From contig OX422183.1 in the NCBI GenBank assembly GCA_949130485.1, positions 21,297,934 to 21,361,933 of the forward strand: 64,000 nt of DNA, given 5' to 3'. The stretch is from Agelas oroides (Eukaryota; Porifera; Demospongiae; Agelasida; Agelasidae). The notes under the pieces were generated by a model. The model was not told where the DNA came from, did not search any database, and saw only the letters and a list, made by a program, of their open reading frames with translations. The translations under genes and the position numbers were made by a program. Of this stretch, positions 23,910-36,400 are shown one piece after another (the first letter of the stretch is position 1; each line of letters opens with the position of its first letter).

Positions 23910-24770
23910 TTGTTCCTGCTCTTTTTTTTTTTTTTTGTATTGCTTTTTAGGAATGGTAAGAGAGAAGTGACATGGGAGGGTAGGCCGAGGGGAAGATGCA
24001 TGGTGTTACAGTATGATAGTAGAAAGAGCTAAGAATTGTCATAAATTCAAACGCTTTGAAGTGAAATCGTCAATCCAAACATCAAACTTTGGGGGGTTTA
24101 GAAGTACAGTCCAAGCAAAGCCTCATAAAAACCAAGTGAAAAGCAGATGAGTTTAATAAGGCTTTGCATGCAAGCTTATAAATCCTGTGCTCACTTCACA
24201 TGGACTACTAATGGGTTCACCGAAAAACCCTCCATAGACTGTCACCAGAGTATTGAGTCGTAAGACCCCATTACAGAACTGTTTGATGCATGGTGGGTAG
24301 CTATAGTCTAAATGGGTTTGAAACGAACGCATAGGGGTCTGTGGAGCTGAACAACCGCCAGTTCTGTGGCCACCTCTAGTGCAGAAGTTTGGAATGAAGC
24401 CATGCACTGTTGACTCGGTGCTACTAGAGTTTGAGTATACCAAGCTACCAATAGGCTGCCACTTGCTTCGTTGGAGGAATATGAAGACTCAGGCACAACA
24501 CAAAAAAGAAGACACCGGCCAAAGTGCTACCATCAACTCACAGTAAACATTGTATGTGTACTATATGCATGTAAATGACTATAACAAGCAAATTTGAAAT
24601 GTGAAAGTTGACAATAAAACTTGAAATTGAATATCAGTGGCTAGTGTTCTAAGTCATATGAAGTACTTGATGGTTAAAACACTAGCTGGCATAGTACCGT
24701 CTATACCACTTGAGCTTGGCTTTTGCAGCCTTCAAATTAGTCATACGAGCTGCTGCCCTTTTTTTGTCAG

Positions 24771-25075
24771 GGTTCCTCCAATAACTACTATGGGAGGATA
24801 CGTGGGAAGCTGCCCTTCCTTTCTCAGGGTCCTCCCAATAGTGGGTATGGGAGGATATGCGGGAAGCTGCCCTTCCTTTCTCAGGGTCCTTCCAATAACA
24901 GGTATGGGAGGATGCCCTGGAAGATGCCTTTTTGGTCTCAGGGTCCTCCCAATAACGGGTATGGGAGGACGCCCTTTTCGTCTCAGGGTCCTTCCAATAA
25001 CAGGCATGGGAGGACGCCCTTTTCGTCTCAGGGTCCTTCCAATAACAGGCATAGGAGGACGCCCTGGAAGATGAC
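24771..25075. repeat. Tandem repeat of 57- and 45-bp units, open in several frames
   Basis: Six units, each starting GGTCCTYCCAATA and mostly ending CTCAG, have lengths 57, 57, 57, 45, 45 and about 57 bp. All are multiples of three. Consequently a minus-strand frame (24741-25214, 157 codons) and two plus-strand frames (24637-25074 and through 25223) stay open. The minus reading repeats RPPMPVIGRTLRRKG-like cationic, proline-rich blocks. One plus reading repeats FLSQGPPNNGYGR-like blocks. Which, if any, is translated cannot be told from sequence. It may be an ordinary minisatellite. Confidence 0.7.
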
Positions 25076-25505
25076 CTGCCGGGTCCTTCCAGTAATTATT
25101 ACGGGACGCTTGCCTTTTTTTCCCCTTTGTTTCGCAGGTAGTTCTGCTTGTCCTGCGCTCGTTTCTTGCGGACATTATGCATATTGGGTTCAATGTAAAG
25201 TGCAGCACAACCACGTCAACTGATCCACGAAATCAGATTTGCAAACTGCAACGCTCAATTCTCACCTTCTCTACGAAGTACTGAACCACGTGCTCAGTTG
25301 AACCCTGGTGACGTAATTATGAGTAATATTTAATTCGAGCAAAATGGCGTGTAGCAGCTAGCGTAAGTGTGAGATTACCTGAGAATCGCCAACAGTTTGA
25401 GTTCTTTCTTTTAGATCGATAAGTGGCAGGTGCAATACCTAGTGATTTATCCTGTTGTTTTGCGTTTGAATCGTTGTAAAAGCTCCAGCCGTTATCGTGC
25501 TATCG

Positions 25506-25552
25506 CGGTGAAAGGCAGAAGAAGAAGAAGAAGAAGAAGAAGAAGAAGAAAG
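25506..25552. repeat. AAG/GAA microsatellite
   Basis: An almost pure run of AGA triplets, read as a poly-Ser stretch on the minus strand. Simple-sequence DNA rather than a protein feature. Confidence 0.9.
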
Positions 25553-25734
25553 AAAGTCAGAAGATAGACGATTTGTCCGTTTTGGCGACTTGCCGGTCTG
25601 GTGCTTAGCGATACTTTCCAGCAAACTTAACAGTCTTTTTGCTCATGAAAACACTCGATAATGCCTGATATGGCTCATACAGGCCTTTGACTAATCTAAC
25701 GAAGACATTTCGAGCGTGTTATTTGTGCACTTTT

Positions 25735-25971
25735 AATGTGGCGGCCATTTTTTTTCGGGGTCATCCCTACATATGGCGTACTACCGTACGCCATGATACT
25801 GCGCTTTGCAGGTAGGTTGTCAGAAGGAAACGGACAGCGTGTATTTGCGGTTGATTAAAGTCCTTTGAAGAAACCATAAAATGTGAGTCAGCCTATGAAG
25901 CCATTGATTGCCAGGTAAACCACAAGTTTACTTTAGTCTTGTAACTGCTGACAACCTACCTGCAAAGCGCA
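25735..25971. mobile_element. Inverted-repeat element with CATCCCTAC motif
   Basis: A perfect 25-bp inverted pair lies at 25799-25823 and 25947-25971 (CTGCGCTTTGCAGGTAGG and complement). The left shoulder, with TGGCGGCCATTTT, TCATCCCTAC and a GGCGTACTACCGTACGCC palindrome, resembles 52672-52748, so the shoulder is a dispersed repeat. Confidence 0.55.
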
Positions 25972-27365
25972 GTAGCCCTTTAAACCCTCACTTGAGACTA
26001 GTTTTAGCCTATACATGACTACCATATCTGTCCAAGCTCTGACTCCAAAACTGAACCTACGTAAGTCTACTTCCAGCCCTAGCAAGCAGACTCGTGACCT
26101 TGACCATGCCCACTCATTAACGAGCATGCAATAGTCAGCACTCTCGGTTGTCATACATCCACTCAGAACCCAAGCAGCCTTCCCTGCCAGAGATGAACCC
26201 CTACAAGGTGAAAGTAGCGTTTTCTAAGCCTGTCCATGCAGCCAGGGTGGCTCACCCGGTCCCAACCATGGCGCTTTGACAGCCAAGCTTCAGGGCCTAA
26301 AATAGGGGTGTATCATTGCCCATTTGTGCAATAACAAAGCTAGAGTGGGCAGTGATAAAATATAAGTTGGGCAGTATTACTTGTAGGGTCACTGGAAATT
26401 GTCACCGTAAACACAAACACATCGTAAACACACACACACAGAAAACAGTTCGGCAATAAAAGCTTGTGTTACAAATGACTCATTTTAGGCACTACCAAGC
26501 CTAGCAGCCACCATGTGCATGTCACCCTGCGGGTGACCCCACCAACCTCCACCTGTCTCACCCTTTCTGCTGATACAGAACCTGCACGCGTAGCCTGCAT
26601 AGACTATCTTATGATGTAACCAAAAGTGTATTATAGGGTTTATAGTGCTGAAAACAAACAAAAAAAACTGAATGGCCCAAGTACATACATCCATGACTTC
26701 AGGTACATTAAGGAATGGGTCCAGCTGTTTTGCACACGCTGCCTAAATTAACCCTGGGGCTCTGGGGCTGGCATTATTGCACCATAAACAGGAAGCCGGT
26801 TGTATCTATGTAAACAAGCTAATTAGCTAATTTGAATAAGCCACAAATGGCCACTTAGCAGCTTATTATCCCGGAAGTAACCCATGTGGAATCCAGCAGA
26901 AGAGAGCTGGAGTGTACTACTGGGTAAGAAATCCAATCGTCCTTGAACTCACCGTGGGAAAAGTTTGTAGTTTACTGCTAAAGGTTCAAAGTGGACATTT
27001 AAATGCCCGGTGGGTGTGGCATATTTACTTGTTTCAGTGCTTTAGGAGATATTGACTATTCGCACTGATAAAAATTTGGCCAGATGAAATAGAATGATAA
27101 TGCAGAAACAATTGTCAAAATTTTTGCTTGTGTGAATCCCGCATATCACATTTATTACACTGATATACCCGGAGAGACTTGGTACAGCTAAACTGTTTAT
27201 GGGTATTGCTGGAAATGACATCACAGTACACATTAGGGGTAGGGGTACACGTGACAACAGTAAACAATTACTTCAAGCTTCTTCACTTGTGATTCATAAT
27301 ATAGCCTGAAAAGCCATAGACCGAATCCTTAATGTCCCTGAGCACTTCAAATTATAGTTTCTCAC

Positions 27366-27490
27366 CTGTTTTCCAAGATAGTACAAAACCAAGAGCAGAA
27401 TGATGGCCAAAATGAGGACCGAACTGGAGACAACAAATCCTGCAATAATTAGTGTATCACGAGAGAGGCGCCAGCTTGGGTCACATGCAT
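27366..27490 (-). CDS. Receptor (minus): transmembrane exon 3 of 3
   Basis: 125 nt, phase 1-0. It encodes ACDPSWRLSRDTLIIAGFVV then SSSVLILAIILLLVLYYLGK. Its first codons (AT-GCA) match the start of the plus gene's only TM exon (AT-GCT at 48560), making this the likely direct counterpart. Confidence 0.7.
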
Positions 27491-30400
27491 CTGAGAGAGG
27501 GAAAAAGCTGTCATAACACACTTTTATGTAAAAGTGTGGTGCTTTTGAGAATTGCTAATTTCAGTGATTGAAAGAGGCAAAACTTAGATTCTGTTAACTA
27601 TAAAGTCAGCTAAGTAATACAAGAGGTATGGTGCAGGGCTTTGTTTGGGGGAAGGAGTCAAAAGGGGCAGTTGCCCCTCCCTTGTAGAATCTTGCCCAAC
27701 CTTGGAGCTTGCAAGTCAAGTGTGCCTTATTAGTCCTAGTAAATTAGCCTCATTCCCAAGCTCTCACTGCACACGAATGAAAAATCAAAAGAAAAAGGGT
27801 AACCCTCTCCTGCTTTTCTTTACTGCAAGTCACAAAAAAGCAGGGCCTGAGAACAAGGCTACTGTATAGTAAATGAGGTAACCAGTTCAGATGATAAATA
27901 TCTTACTTGAAGAAGTGATCTCAGAGGATTTAAAATCTTAAGTTCCTGGGGCAAGTCCCCAGATCTCTTGTATCATTTGCACAACACAGGAGATTGCCCT
28001 ACCCTTGTTCCCTGGCATAGTACAAAATGTCACAGTGTTCATTGCGGACAGTCTTTAACAGTCAACATTTGCTCCTTGTTCACCATTACTCTAAGTGAAG
28101 CGCTGTGGTAATATTCTCATTCACAATGCAAAAAATCAATCTAGAGTCAGAAATGAAGTGATAACCAGACAAACCTGCTATCAAAAATTAGCTTTTCTAC
28201 AGTATGCAATATCAACAGATCTAAACAAGAAGTTTAAAACTTCTGCTTACTGTCATTTGGAGGGTTGGCCACCACCAACCCTACAGCACACCACAGAGCC
28301 ACTCCAATCACAATGAGTGTGGCAGCAAATACATAGAATAAAGTAATCACAGTTGGCCAAATTTTCTGCCATGCTGGATAGTCTGCAGAGATCAGAGTGC
28401 GTAATAATACCATAATAACTCATATCATGTCATTAGGCTACTATTGCCATGCTACACAATTATTTTTCTCAAATGATAGTACAAATGTGGTAGTTACACC
28501 ATGCAAATTTCCACCAAAGCATTTGAGAGAAAGAATAGGTTATTTGCAAAAGGTTTTGTTCTGCAAAATAATTGTTTGACTGACATAACTCACATTTGCG
28601 AACGACAATGATGATGAATAAGCTAACCGCACCAACCACCAGAAAAAAGGCGCCCATTGCAATCAGAAAAATGTGCCAATGCAGATGTGATGACAGTGTG
28701 CACACTATTGAAAGAAAGAAGAAAAATTGTGAGAAAGTATAGGCTAAAATTGGTCCTTAACATTTCACAATATTTGTTCAGGTGAACTTGATCAAGCCCA
28801 CATTATGTGATGCCTGTATTTCCTGCCCATCATGTTACACGTGAACTACATGAACACATGTTTTGCCGATCATGCAACCAGCAATTGAGTGTTGGCGGGG
28901 CTAGACTGTGAGTGCCTATAGAATAGCTAGCACATGTTGTAGTCTCGTGTTGAAATCGAGGAATATTCCGTCGTGTATTTCGATCGCAATGCTGTGTTTA
29001 AAGTGCCATATACCACTGAACTTCTGCTAAGGGTGTGGCTCACATGGACTTCATAGATGCATGAATATCTAATGAGTCCACGAGGCGCATATGAGCCCCA
29101 CCCTTAACGGAAGCTCAATGATACGTCACTTCAAATGCAGCACTGTGATCGAAATACACGACAGAATAATCTTCGATTTCCACACGTGTATAAACCCAAA
29201 GGTTGCATTTGCATGGAGAGAAATGAGTGACTATACAAGTCAGCAGCATTTGAAAAAACCTACTTTGATTTTGAGCATTGTAACCATGCACAGACAAACT
29301 ATATTTCATCAACAATTGTCCTTGGCAAAAATATCATAACATGAAAAAGTTGTTCCAAATAACTACCTATATAATGTGATTGTAAAGTGCTATAAACATA
29401 CCACATGTCATGGAACTTCCAGACCATGTTGAATTACTTTGGCAGCGTCTCTCATTAGCTGTTAGTTCATACCCACTGCTCTCATCACAGACAAAACAAG
29501 CCCTAGAACCAGGAGTGGTTCCAGTGTAGTAAGCTACTGTAGCTGTATTGAGTATAGTGTTCTTCAGTACAAAACTCGCAACACTTCCAACATCACAACT
29601 TGGATACTGAGTAGCATCACCCAGTAAACTAACATCAGAGAGGACAGTAACACCAGATGACAGGTTCCAAAGCTCCATCAGGAAACAACCTGTGAAGTGA
29701 TCATTTAACCCTTTGAGCGTGGAAATAATTTTATTCATGACAGTTTATTAACGTGGAAGTTGTTCCATTATCAGCGTTGTCGATTCGAACGGTTGAAGTG
29801 ACAAGCGTGCTAACAAGTCTTTGGCTGTGCCAGTGACTTGATTTGTATAGATAGGGTGTAAATAGGCTGGACTAGTTTTATCTAAATGGCTGATAAGTGT
29901 GTAGTAGGCCTTTTCTACTTGTTTGAAGCCATTTGAAGTGAAGTGAAGTGAACATAAAGCACAATTCACACAACATAAAAGACACATGAAAGTACAGAGT
30001 AATAGAAAATGACATGAATGCAAGTGGCTATACAGAAGCGAAATAAAACAATGCACTGTAGGCAAACAGTTAAAACTAAACTATAGTTGATCAGTGACAG
30101 GAGATATGCTGCTTGAACACATCCAAGCTCTTAGCTGTTCTAGAGAGTGAGTTCCATAAGACAGTACCCTGGTACTCAAATGATCGTTTCAACATGGTTG
30201 TTCTAGGACGTGGCATGTACACACCACTAGCTGCTTTGTCTAGTATAATGTTGATGAACCTCAGAATTTGGTACAAATATATTTTGGAGGTATGAGGGAG
30301 CAGATCCTCTGACACAACGGTACATCCATACAGCAGTGTGATTTTCTCTCCTTTGGGCCAAGGTTAAGCAATCCAACTGTTTTTGTGCTGATTTGCATCA

Positions 30401-33400
30401 TAACTTCGAGCGGTTGGAAACGGTGCCGATTTCCTCACCTGATACCCACAGCCACGCACAAAATCAGCCGATTTACAAGTTATTTGATGCTATTACTACT
30501 ACCTGAAGTCAATTATGGAGAACGCTTGCTCCCTGTGGGAGAGAAAAAGCTTCGTGTTTGGCAGCCCTCGGTCCATTAAAGTGAATAAGTACCGCCTCTT
30601 CCTGTCTTTCTAGCCGATGATGTCAGTCAAAAGGTCTAGCATCATTAGCACTTATCATGGAGGGGCCTACACTCAAATATCGTTAAGCTTCTTAGCTTCG
30701 CGCGGAAAGCGCACGAACTTGTCGTGAGCATATATATATGGTCGCTGCGATGACCGGAAGCAATGTAACCATATATATATGGTCGCCGCGTTCAGAGGGT
30801 TAACAATACAATTGTGCACGTTTTGTTGGGCTATGTCATAACATGCTGAAGCAGATACATGTACTTACTGTACTGTGGCGTAGTAAAGGTCCCTTGCACT
30901 ACTACAGTGACATCTCCACTAACTGCAGACACATTGCAGTAATACACAGTTGAGGAGTTCAGTCGCTCCCTCAGTACCACACTGACAGTGTCCCCTGCTG
31001 TACCAGTGTCAGTGGACTCAGCAGAGTATGGCAGGTTCATGTAGGTTGGGTCAGTCCCATACTGGACTGTACAGTGAGCAGAGCCAGTGAACCCAAACAG
31101 AAATGTACAGTTAAAAGCTGCAACGCTGGGAGAGCTCACATCTACCATTTCTCCAGTCAAGAGGTTGTTAGTTATGTCTGAAATAAAAGTTGGGCAAAAA
31201 ATGAGATATATATCTCATCTTTAGTGAGAAACATGAAATATCAAGTTCATAGTGTAAATCCAATAAGCTAAATGCTGCCTAAAACTTTCACCACAGTTAT
31301 CTATCATGCCTGTACACGAGTACATGTCCAATCTCTGGATGTGTATTACCACAGTCTCGCGAAAGAGTGCCCACCCCCTACTTTTGGTCCAATTTTCTGT
31401 GTAGGGTCAAAGCTTACTCAAATGAGTGCCCACCCTGGAGCGAGCTTCTTTTAGAGTTTGTGAAGGACAGCCTCAAGTGCTATGTGTATCTGAGGTATGA
31501 AACTTCATGTAATATTTCATCAGAGGTGACTACAAGGCATCTTGCATAGACAGATGTAGCTAATGCAGTCAGTGCACCGCAAGCTACACCATGCTCATGG
31601 TGACATGCAAATGGTGCTGTTCAGAGTGTCGTGTGCTGTCAGGACTCGACTTCAAAGCCGGTGGTGATTCCATTGTACGTTATTGTTTGTCCAATTATTT
31701 GGATCGAGTCACTGTAAACATGACATACATGTAGGTGCTCTTTTGTGGTTAAATGTGGAAACACTCGAAAGAGTGCCCACCCCCATCATTGACAGACTTG
31801 TAACGTGCTTCAACCTTGGACACTTTTTGCGACACTACGATACAACTATAGAAGTTGAACTCACCAATGGGTTGTGTTGTACATGTTCTTGCAGCTCCCA
31901 CTCCGACCACATTCTCAGCAGCCACTGAAACACTGTCATAGCTTGAGGGAGGATTTGAGGGAGGCTCAAACGTGTGGCTACACCTCCCAGCTGTGCACCT
32001 GGCAATGTTTACATTCTCAGTAGCCACAACAGACCCAGTCTGGAAACTGATCTGGTACTGTGTGATATCTCCTCTTGGCCTTTGGCATGCCTCCCTTGTA
32101 TCCAATAGGTCCTGGAAGAAGAGATTCCAAACAGACTCAAGCCTTCTGAGTATAAATAAAATGCACGTTCTTACAGATGCTGGTGAAAGAAATACATACG
32201 TTGTTATCCTGATGTGTTTGAACATCACATCTGAGAGTACTCTAGCAACAGTAACAGGAGATGTATAATCGGAGTTCAATGTTTTCTTTAGCAGCCTGAT
32301 TCCAATAGTGTCAGTCTGTTCTTGATAACAGAAAAGGCTCAATAATTCTCTGGTATACTAGAACCTTGTGGAGCAAGGCTACAAGTAAGCAATTCTATAC
32401 TTCTGGTTAATTAGGTGTAGCTTAATGTCCAATATATACCTTGTATAACTCATTACCTAGGCAACCTATAAGAATGTTGCTCATATCTTTCTTCTGTAGT
32501 GGTGTTGCCTAAGTAACAGGTTGTATAATACTACACCAATGGGTAAAACAACCACCCCGCAGGGAGGGATGTAACTATTACTTTTGCCATGCTTCATTAA
32601 AGAAAAAATCTAGCTAAAATTACCAGAATTTTTCAGTGACTTACTGGCATTGAATTCCAGGTGGCATGAATGAACAGAAGCTTCCATGATGACTGGTTGT
32701 ACGATAATGATGTTATATTACAGCTGTTAGGAACTGCAGGGACTATAGAGAAGCATGAGAAGTTAAACTACTAACAGTTATTACAGAGTCAAAGATGAGC
32801 ACCCTAAAGCTAACAAATGTGCTCTAATTTTGGCTACACTTTGGTGGCAGTTAAGTATACGTAGGATTGAAGGAGCATCCATAAAAGAGTTACGCAGGCT
32901 GGAAATATTTCACTGAAAAGGCACACCAGCTGAACCCACCATGCAGAACCCAGTTGGTTACATGTGTAGCTTTCTCACAATTGTCCCATAATGCTGTGGT
33001 CTACAGGCAGTTCACAGCCTTGTCTAGGGTTGTTTAGGGTTTCTTAGTAAGAGTCACCACTCATACTTTCCACCCACTTGAACCAAGCTGCCTGAAACGG
33101 CCATCTCATTAAAACTCTCAATGAGGTAATGTGGTGTGAATTGGCTTAAAGGTGTGATCTGGCCTCCTTTTCTTTAAGATTAACAGACATGCAACATTGA
33201 ATTTTGCACATGTTAGCCTTGCCCAATTTTGCAAGCTGGTCTTGAACCTGTATCTGGTGTGAAAAAGTGGGTGAGAACCTCGGTTCTCCCATTTGTGACT
33301 TTAGAAGCTCAAAGCCTCGAAAAAGTCGCCTGGCAGCACTACTACTGCTGTTTTTGCAGGAGAAAAATGGTGTCACTTGGATTTTGAGTTATGCATCTCC

Positions 33401-36400
33401 CGGTCACCCCTTCACAGCTGATGAGGCCGGCCAGGTATTGGGAGAAGTGCGTCTTGCACAGTTGTTGACTTTGGATAACATTAGGGAAATGTGGTTGTTG
33501 ATTGTTCATGCAGGTGTCCGTCCAAAAGTATGACAAAGATTTGCTGAAGTGTTTCACTAAGCTCCTTGAATCGTGAAGATGTGAAGGTACTATTATAAAC
33601 CATTTTACAAATATATAGCTAATTACCTGCTGGTGTACAGTCAGTGCACCTACATCATCAGATATTAAAACTTGTGCTATCTTCTTGAAGGACATGACAG
33701 TTATACTGCATATAGCATCAGCCAAAAACAAAAGGGCCTCAATAATGACCACTCAATAGCTACTTGAGCTTGTTTCACAGATGCTGATACAACTTAATGT
33801 TTTTCTTTTTCACAAATGGGGGACAATTTGTGAAAATTAAACTGCAAACTTTTTCATTGCTTGCAATGCTACTTCAAACTATACAGCTGTCCTAACCCCA
33901 GTAAAAGTCCGTCAGCAAGAGTGTCTTTGATGGCTAATGCTCAATTAAGCCAAATGGGAGATCAAAAGTGTTACAGTAAGTGCTGAGCAGATGAACAATG
34001 CTGGACAGCAGAGCTGGGCCAAGAATGCAATCACCTTAAGTTTATACTTCAAGTCTGGCTCCGTTAAAGTCTACCTGTGCCAGCCTATCACTTCAGCCAG
34101 GAACAAACAACCAAGATTGCCATCTCTCTGTAGACAATGCTAGACATGTCACTCAGCTTTTAGTCATCAAACTAGGCAACTGATTAAATGCGGTAGAGCT
34201 GATGCACAAAATCTTGGTTCCAAAATCACTGACTGTGTAAATTTCTGATACCTGGAATTGGCTTGTTTCACAAAAAAAATTGTACCAACAAAAATTACCG
34301 ACCATACGGTATAACACAGTTTTATGTCTACCCTGTAGTACATATTTCAAGTACATGTAACGCGTCCTGCGCAGTGGGTGACTTTGCATAACATCTAGGC
34401 CTGTTTTATAAGGGAGATGTGGTTCGTTGATTGTTCATGTATGCACATTTTACCTGAGATAGGCATGACCTATGATTACTAACTGTCTGACTGATTGCTT
34501 AAACCTGCTCTGTGCATTTGCACGCAGGGTAATAAGTCCCATAATACTGCAACTGTTACACTCCTTGATCAATAAATCAGAAATGCAAGTGTATATATAT
34601 ACCTTGTGGAATAATTGTTAGGGGCTCACTCTCACTCCCCTCCTGACTCTCACAGTTGACACCACGTACTGTGATGTTGTACTGATAGCCTGTCATGAAA
34701 CCAGTCAGTTCATGTTGTGTGACACTGGCAGTGGTGAGGTTCAGAAGTCCCCCATATGGGGTCTGAGGAGCATTTGTGGTAATGTTGATGAGGTAGAAAT
34801 CAGCACTGTCTCCACCACTCAGTGTCCAGCTCACAGTGACATTTATAGCTCCACTGATGTCTTCAGAAAGGTCAACGCAGGAGAGGGTGGGGACAGAGGG
34901 GGGACCTAAAGAAATGTATAATTTTAAATACTGCATATTGAGCAAATTGTTAGCCTTGTTCCAAGGTTCCGCCCCAGCTTTTGGAACCGCTGTTATTGTC
35001 AGGTTTAGCTGTCATTTAATATATTATGTACACTTTCAACATTTTTTACTGTACAGACAGACAGACAGACAGACAAACAAAAACAATTGCATAACCTTCA
35101 TGTTGGTACTGCTATTCAGTAATCTGTGTGTGTAATCTGTGGCTACATACGTAAGATTTCTGGTCAAATACTGCTATGGTATGCCCAAATATGGGCACTC
35201 TTAAAGTTTTGGTGGTCACTTGCAAACCATGTTGCACTTGAAAAACCCTGGGAAATCCCCCAAGTGAGTTACAGATCTGCAGACTTACTTCAATATAGTT
35301 TAGAATAAACCTCAGAGAAATTTTCTGGGAAGGTGGGGGGGGGGGGGGAGGTGGGGTGAGTGCGAAGCGCGAGGCGCAGGCTCAGTTGTTTTAACATGCT
35401 CCAGACCTGACAGTCATACCTTAACCTGGTCAAAGTCATTGAGAAAGAAAGGTGAGAATAAAAGACGAGAACAAAAGAGAGAAAAAAAAGACAGTGACTC
35501 AGGGAGGGACTCGAACACGCGACCTGGCAAATGGCCTGCCATACTCTAACCAACTGAGCTACTAAGTGACTCGGCAACTCAATGGCTGAGTTCGACTGCT
35601 TAAGGCTGAGCTGCCAGGAATCCAGCCGAAGCAGATACCAAACTGGCATGTTCGATGGGGAGGTGTGGCGAGCGCAAAGCGTGAGGCGCAGGCTCAGTTA
35701 TTTTAACATGCTCCAGACCTGACAGTCAGACCAAATACTGCTATAGTATGCCCAAATATGGGCACTCTTAGAGTTGCAAACCAATGTTGTGGTTGGATAA
35801 GTACAGGGAAAACCCTGGGAAGTCCCCCAAGCCATTACCAACTTACTTCAATATACATAGTTTAGAATCAACCTCAGAGAAATTTTCTGGGAAAGTGGGA
35901 GGGTTGTGGGGGGGGGATATGCCCCCAGACTTTCCTAGCTAGTAATCTGTGCTTCAAAGAAGCATAATCTAGGCCTTCCCGTCTCCAGTTTTTGATCGCT
36001 TGCAGTATCCAAAAACGGAGGGAGAAGGCCTGGTGAATCTTACCACGTGATCCATGGCACAGGCGTCACATGTTGTCACGCTTATATATACAGCCATGCT
36101 AGGGAGAAGACCGATCTTGCGTTTTGTACTAGCTACGAAGATGAGACATGCGCCGATGGAGAACAAAATCAAGCGGACAAAATAATATATCCGAGCTAGA
36201 AGGAATAGCTCTGAAGGATTACCGAACGTCATATGTGTAATCTCCGCAGTGACACAATTTAGCTAGCATAGCGAAAAAGAAGCCATTTTTAGATTTGCAG
36301 CGCTTGCAGCGGAACCATCCTTTAGCAGTTCTGCTTCAGACTCGGTTATGTTCTAGAGGTAGGACTTGTCTCTCAGCTGGATCTTGTCTTGATTCTCTAG

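Larger units (their letters stand above)
23910..27300. other. Interval expected to hold the 3' end of the minus-strand receptor gene
   Basis: The minus-strand receptor leaves its last recognised exon at 27366 in phase 0, so at least one tail exon should lie here or beyond. None could be supported. The interval contains the tandem repeat at 24771-25075, an AAG microsatellite and an inverted-repeat element (separate entries). Confidence 0.4.

Noticed and set aside
25439-25624. Minus frame with poly-Ser
   Set aside because: Produced by the AAG microsatellite.
31749-32342. Single 197-codon minus frame as a complete gene
   Set aside because: Only 31865-32111 is the real exon; the rest is intron read-through, shown by phase-compatible splice sites on both sides.
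33342-33752. Minus 136-codon frame between receptor exons
   Set aside because: Adjacent receptor exons (34603 and 32742) join in phase without it, and part of the region recurs at 34390-34440, indicating a repeat.
35505-35580. Functional tRNA gene
   Set aside because: A and B boxes are present, but the T-stem does not pair and the anticodon loop lacks U33, so it was called tRNA-like or SINE.
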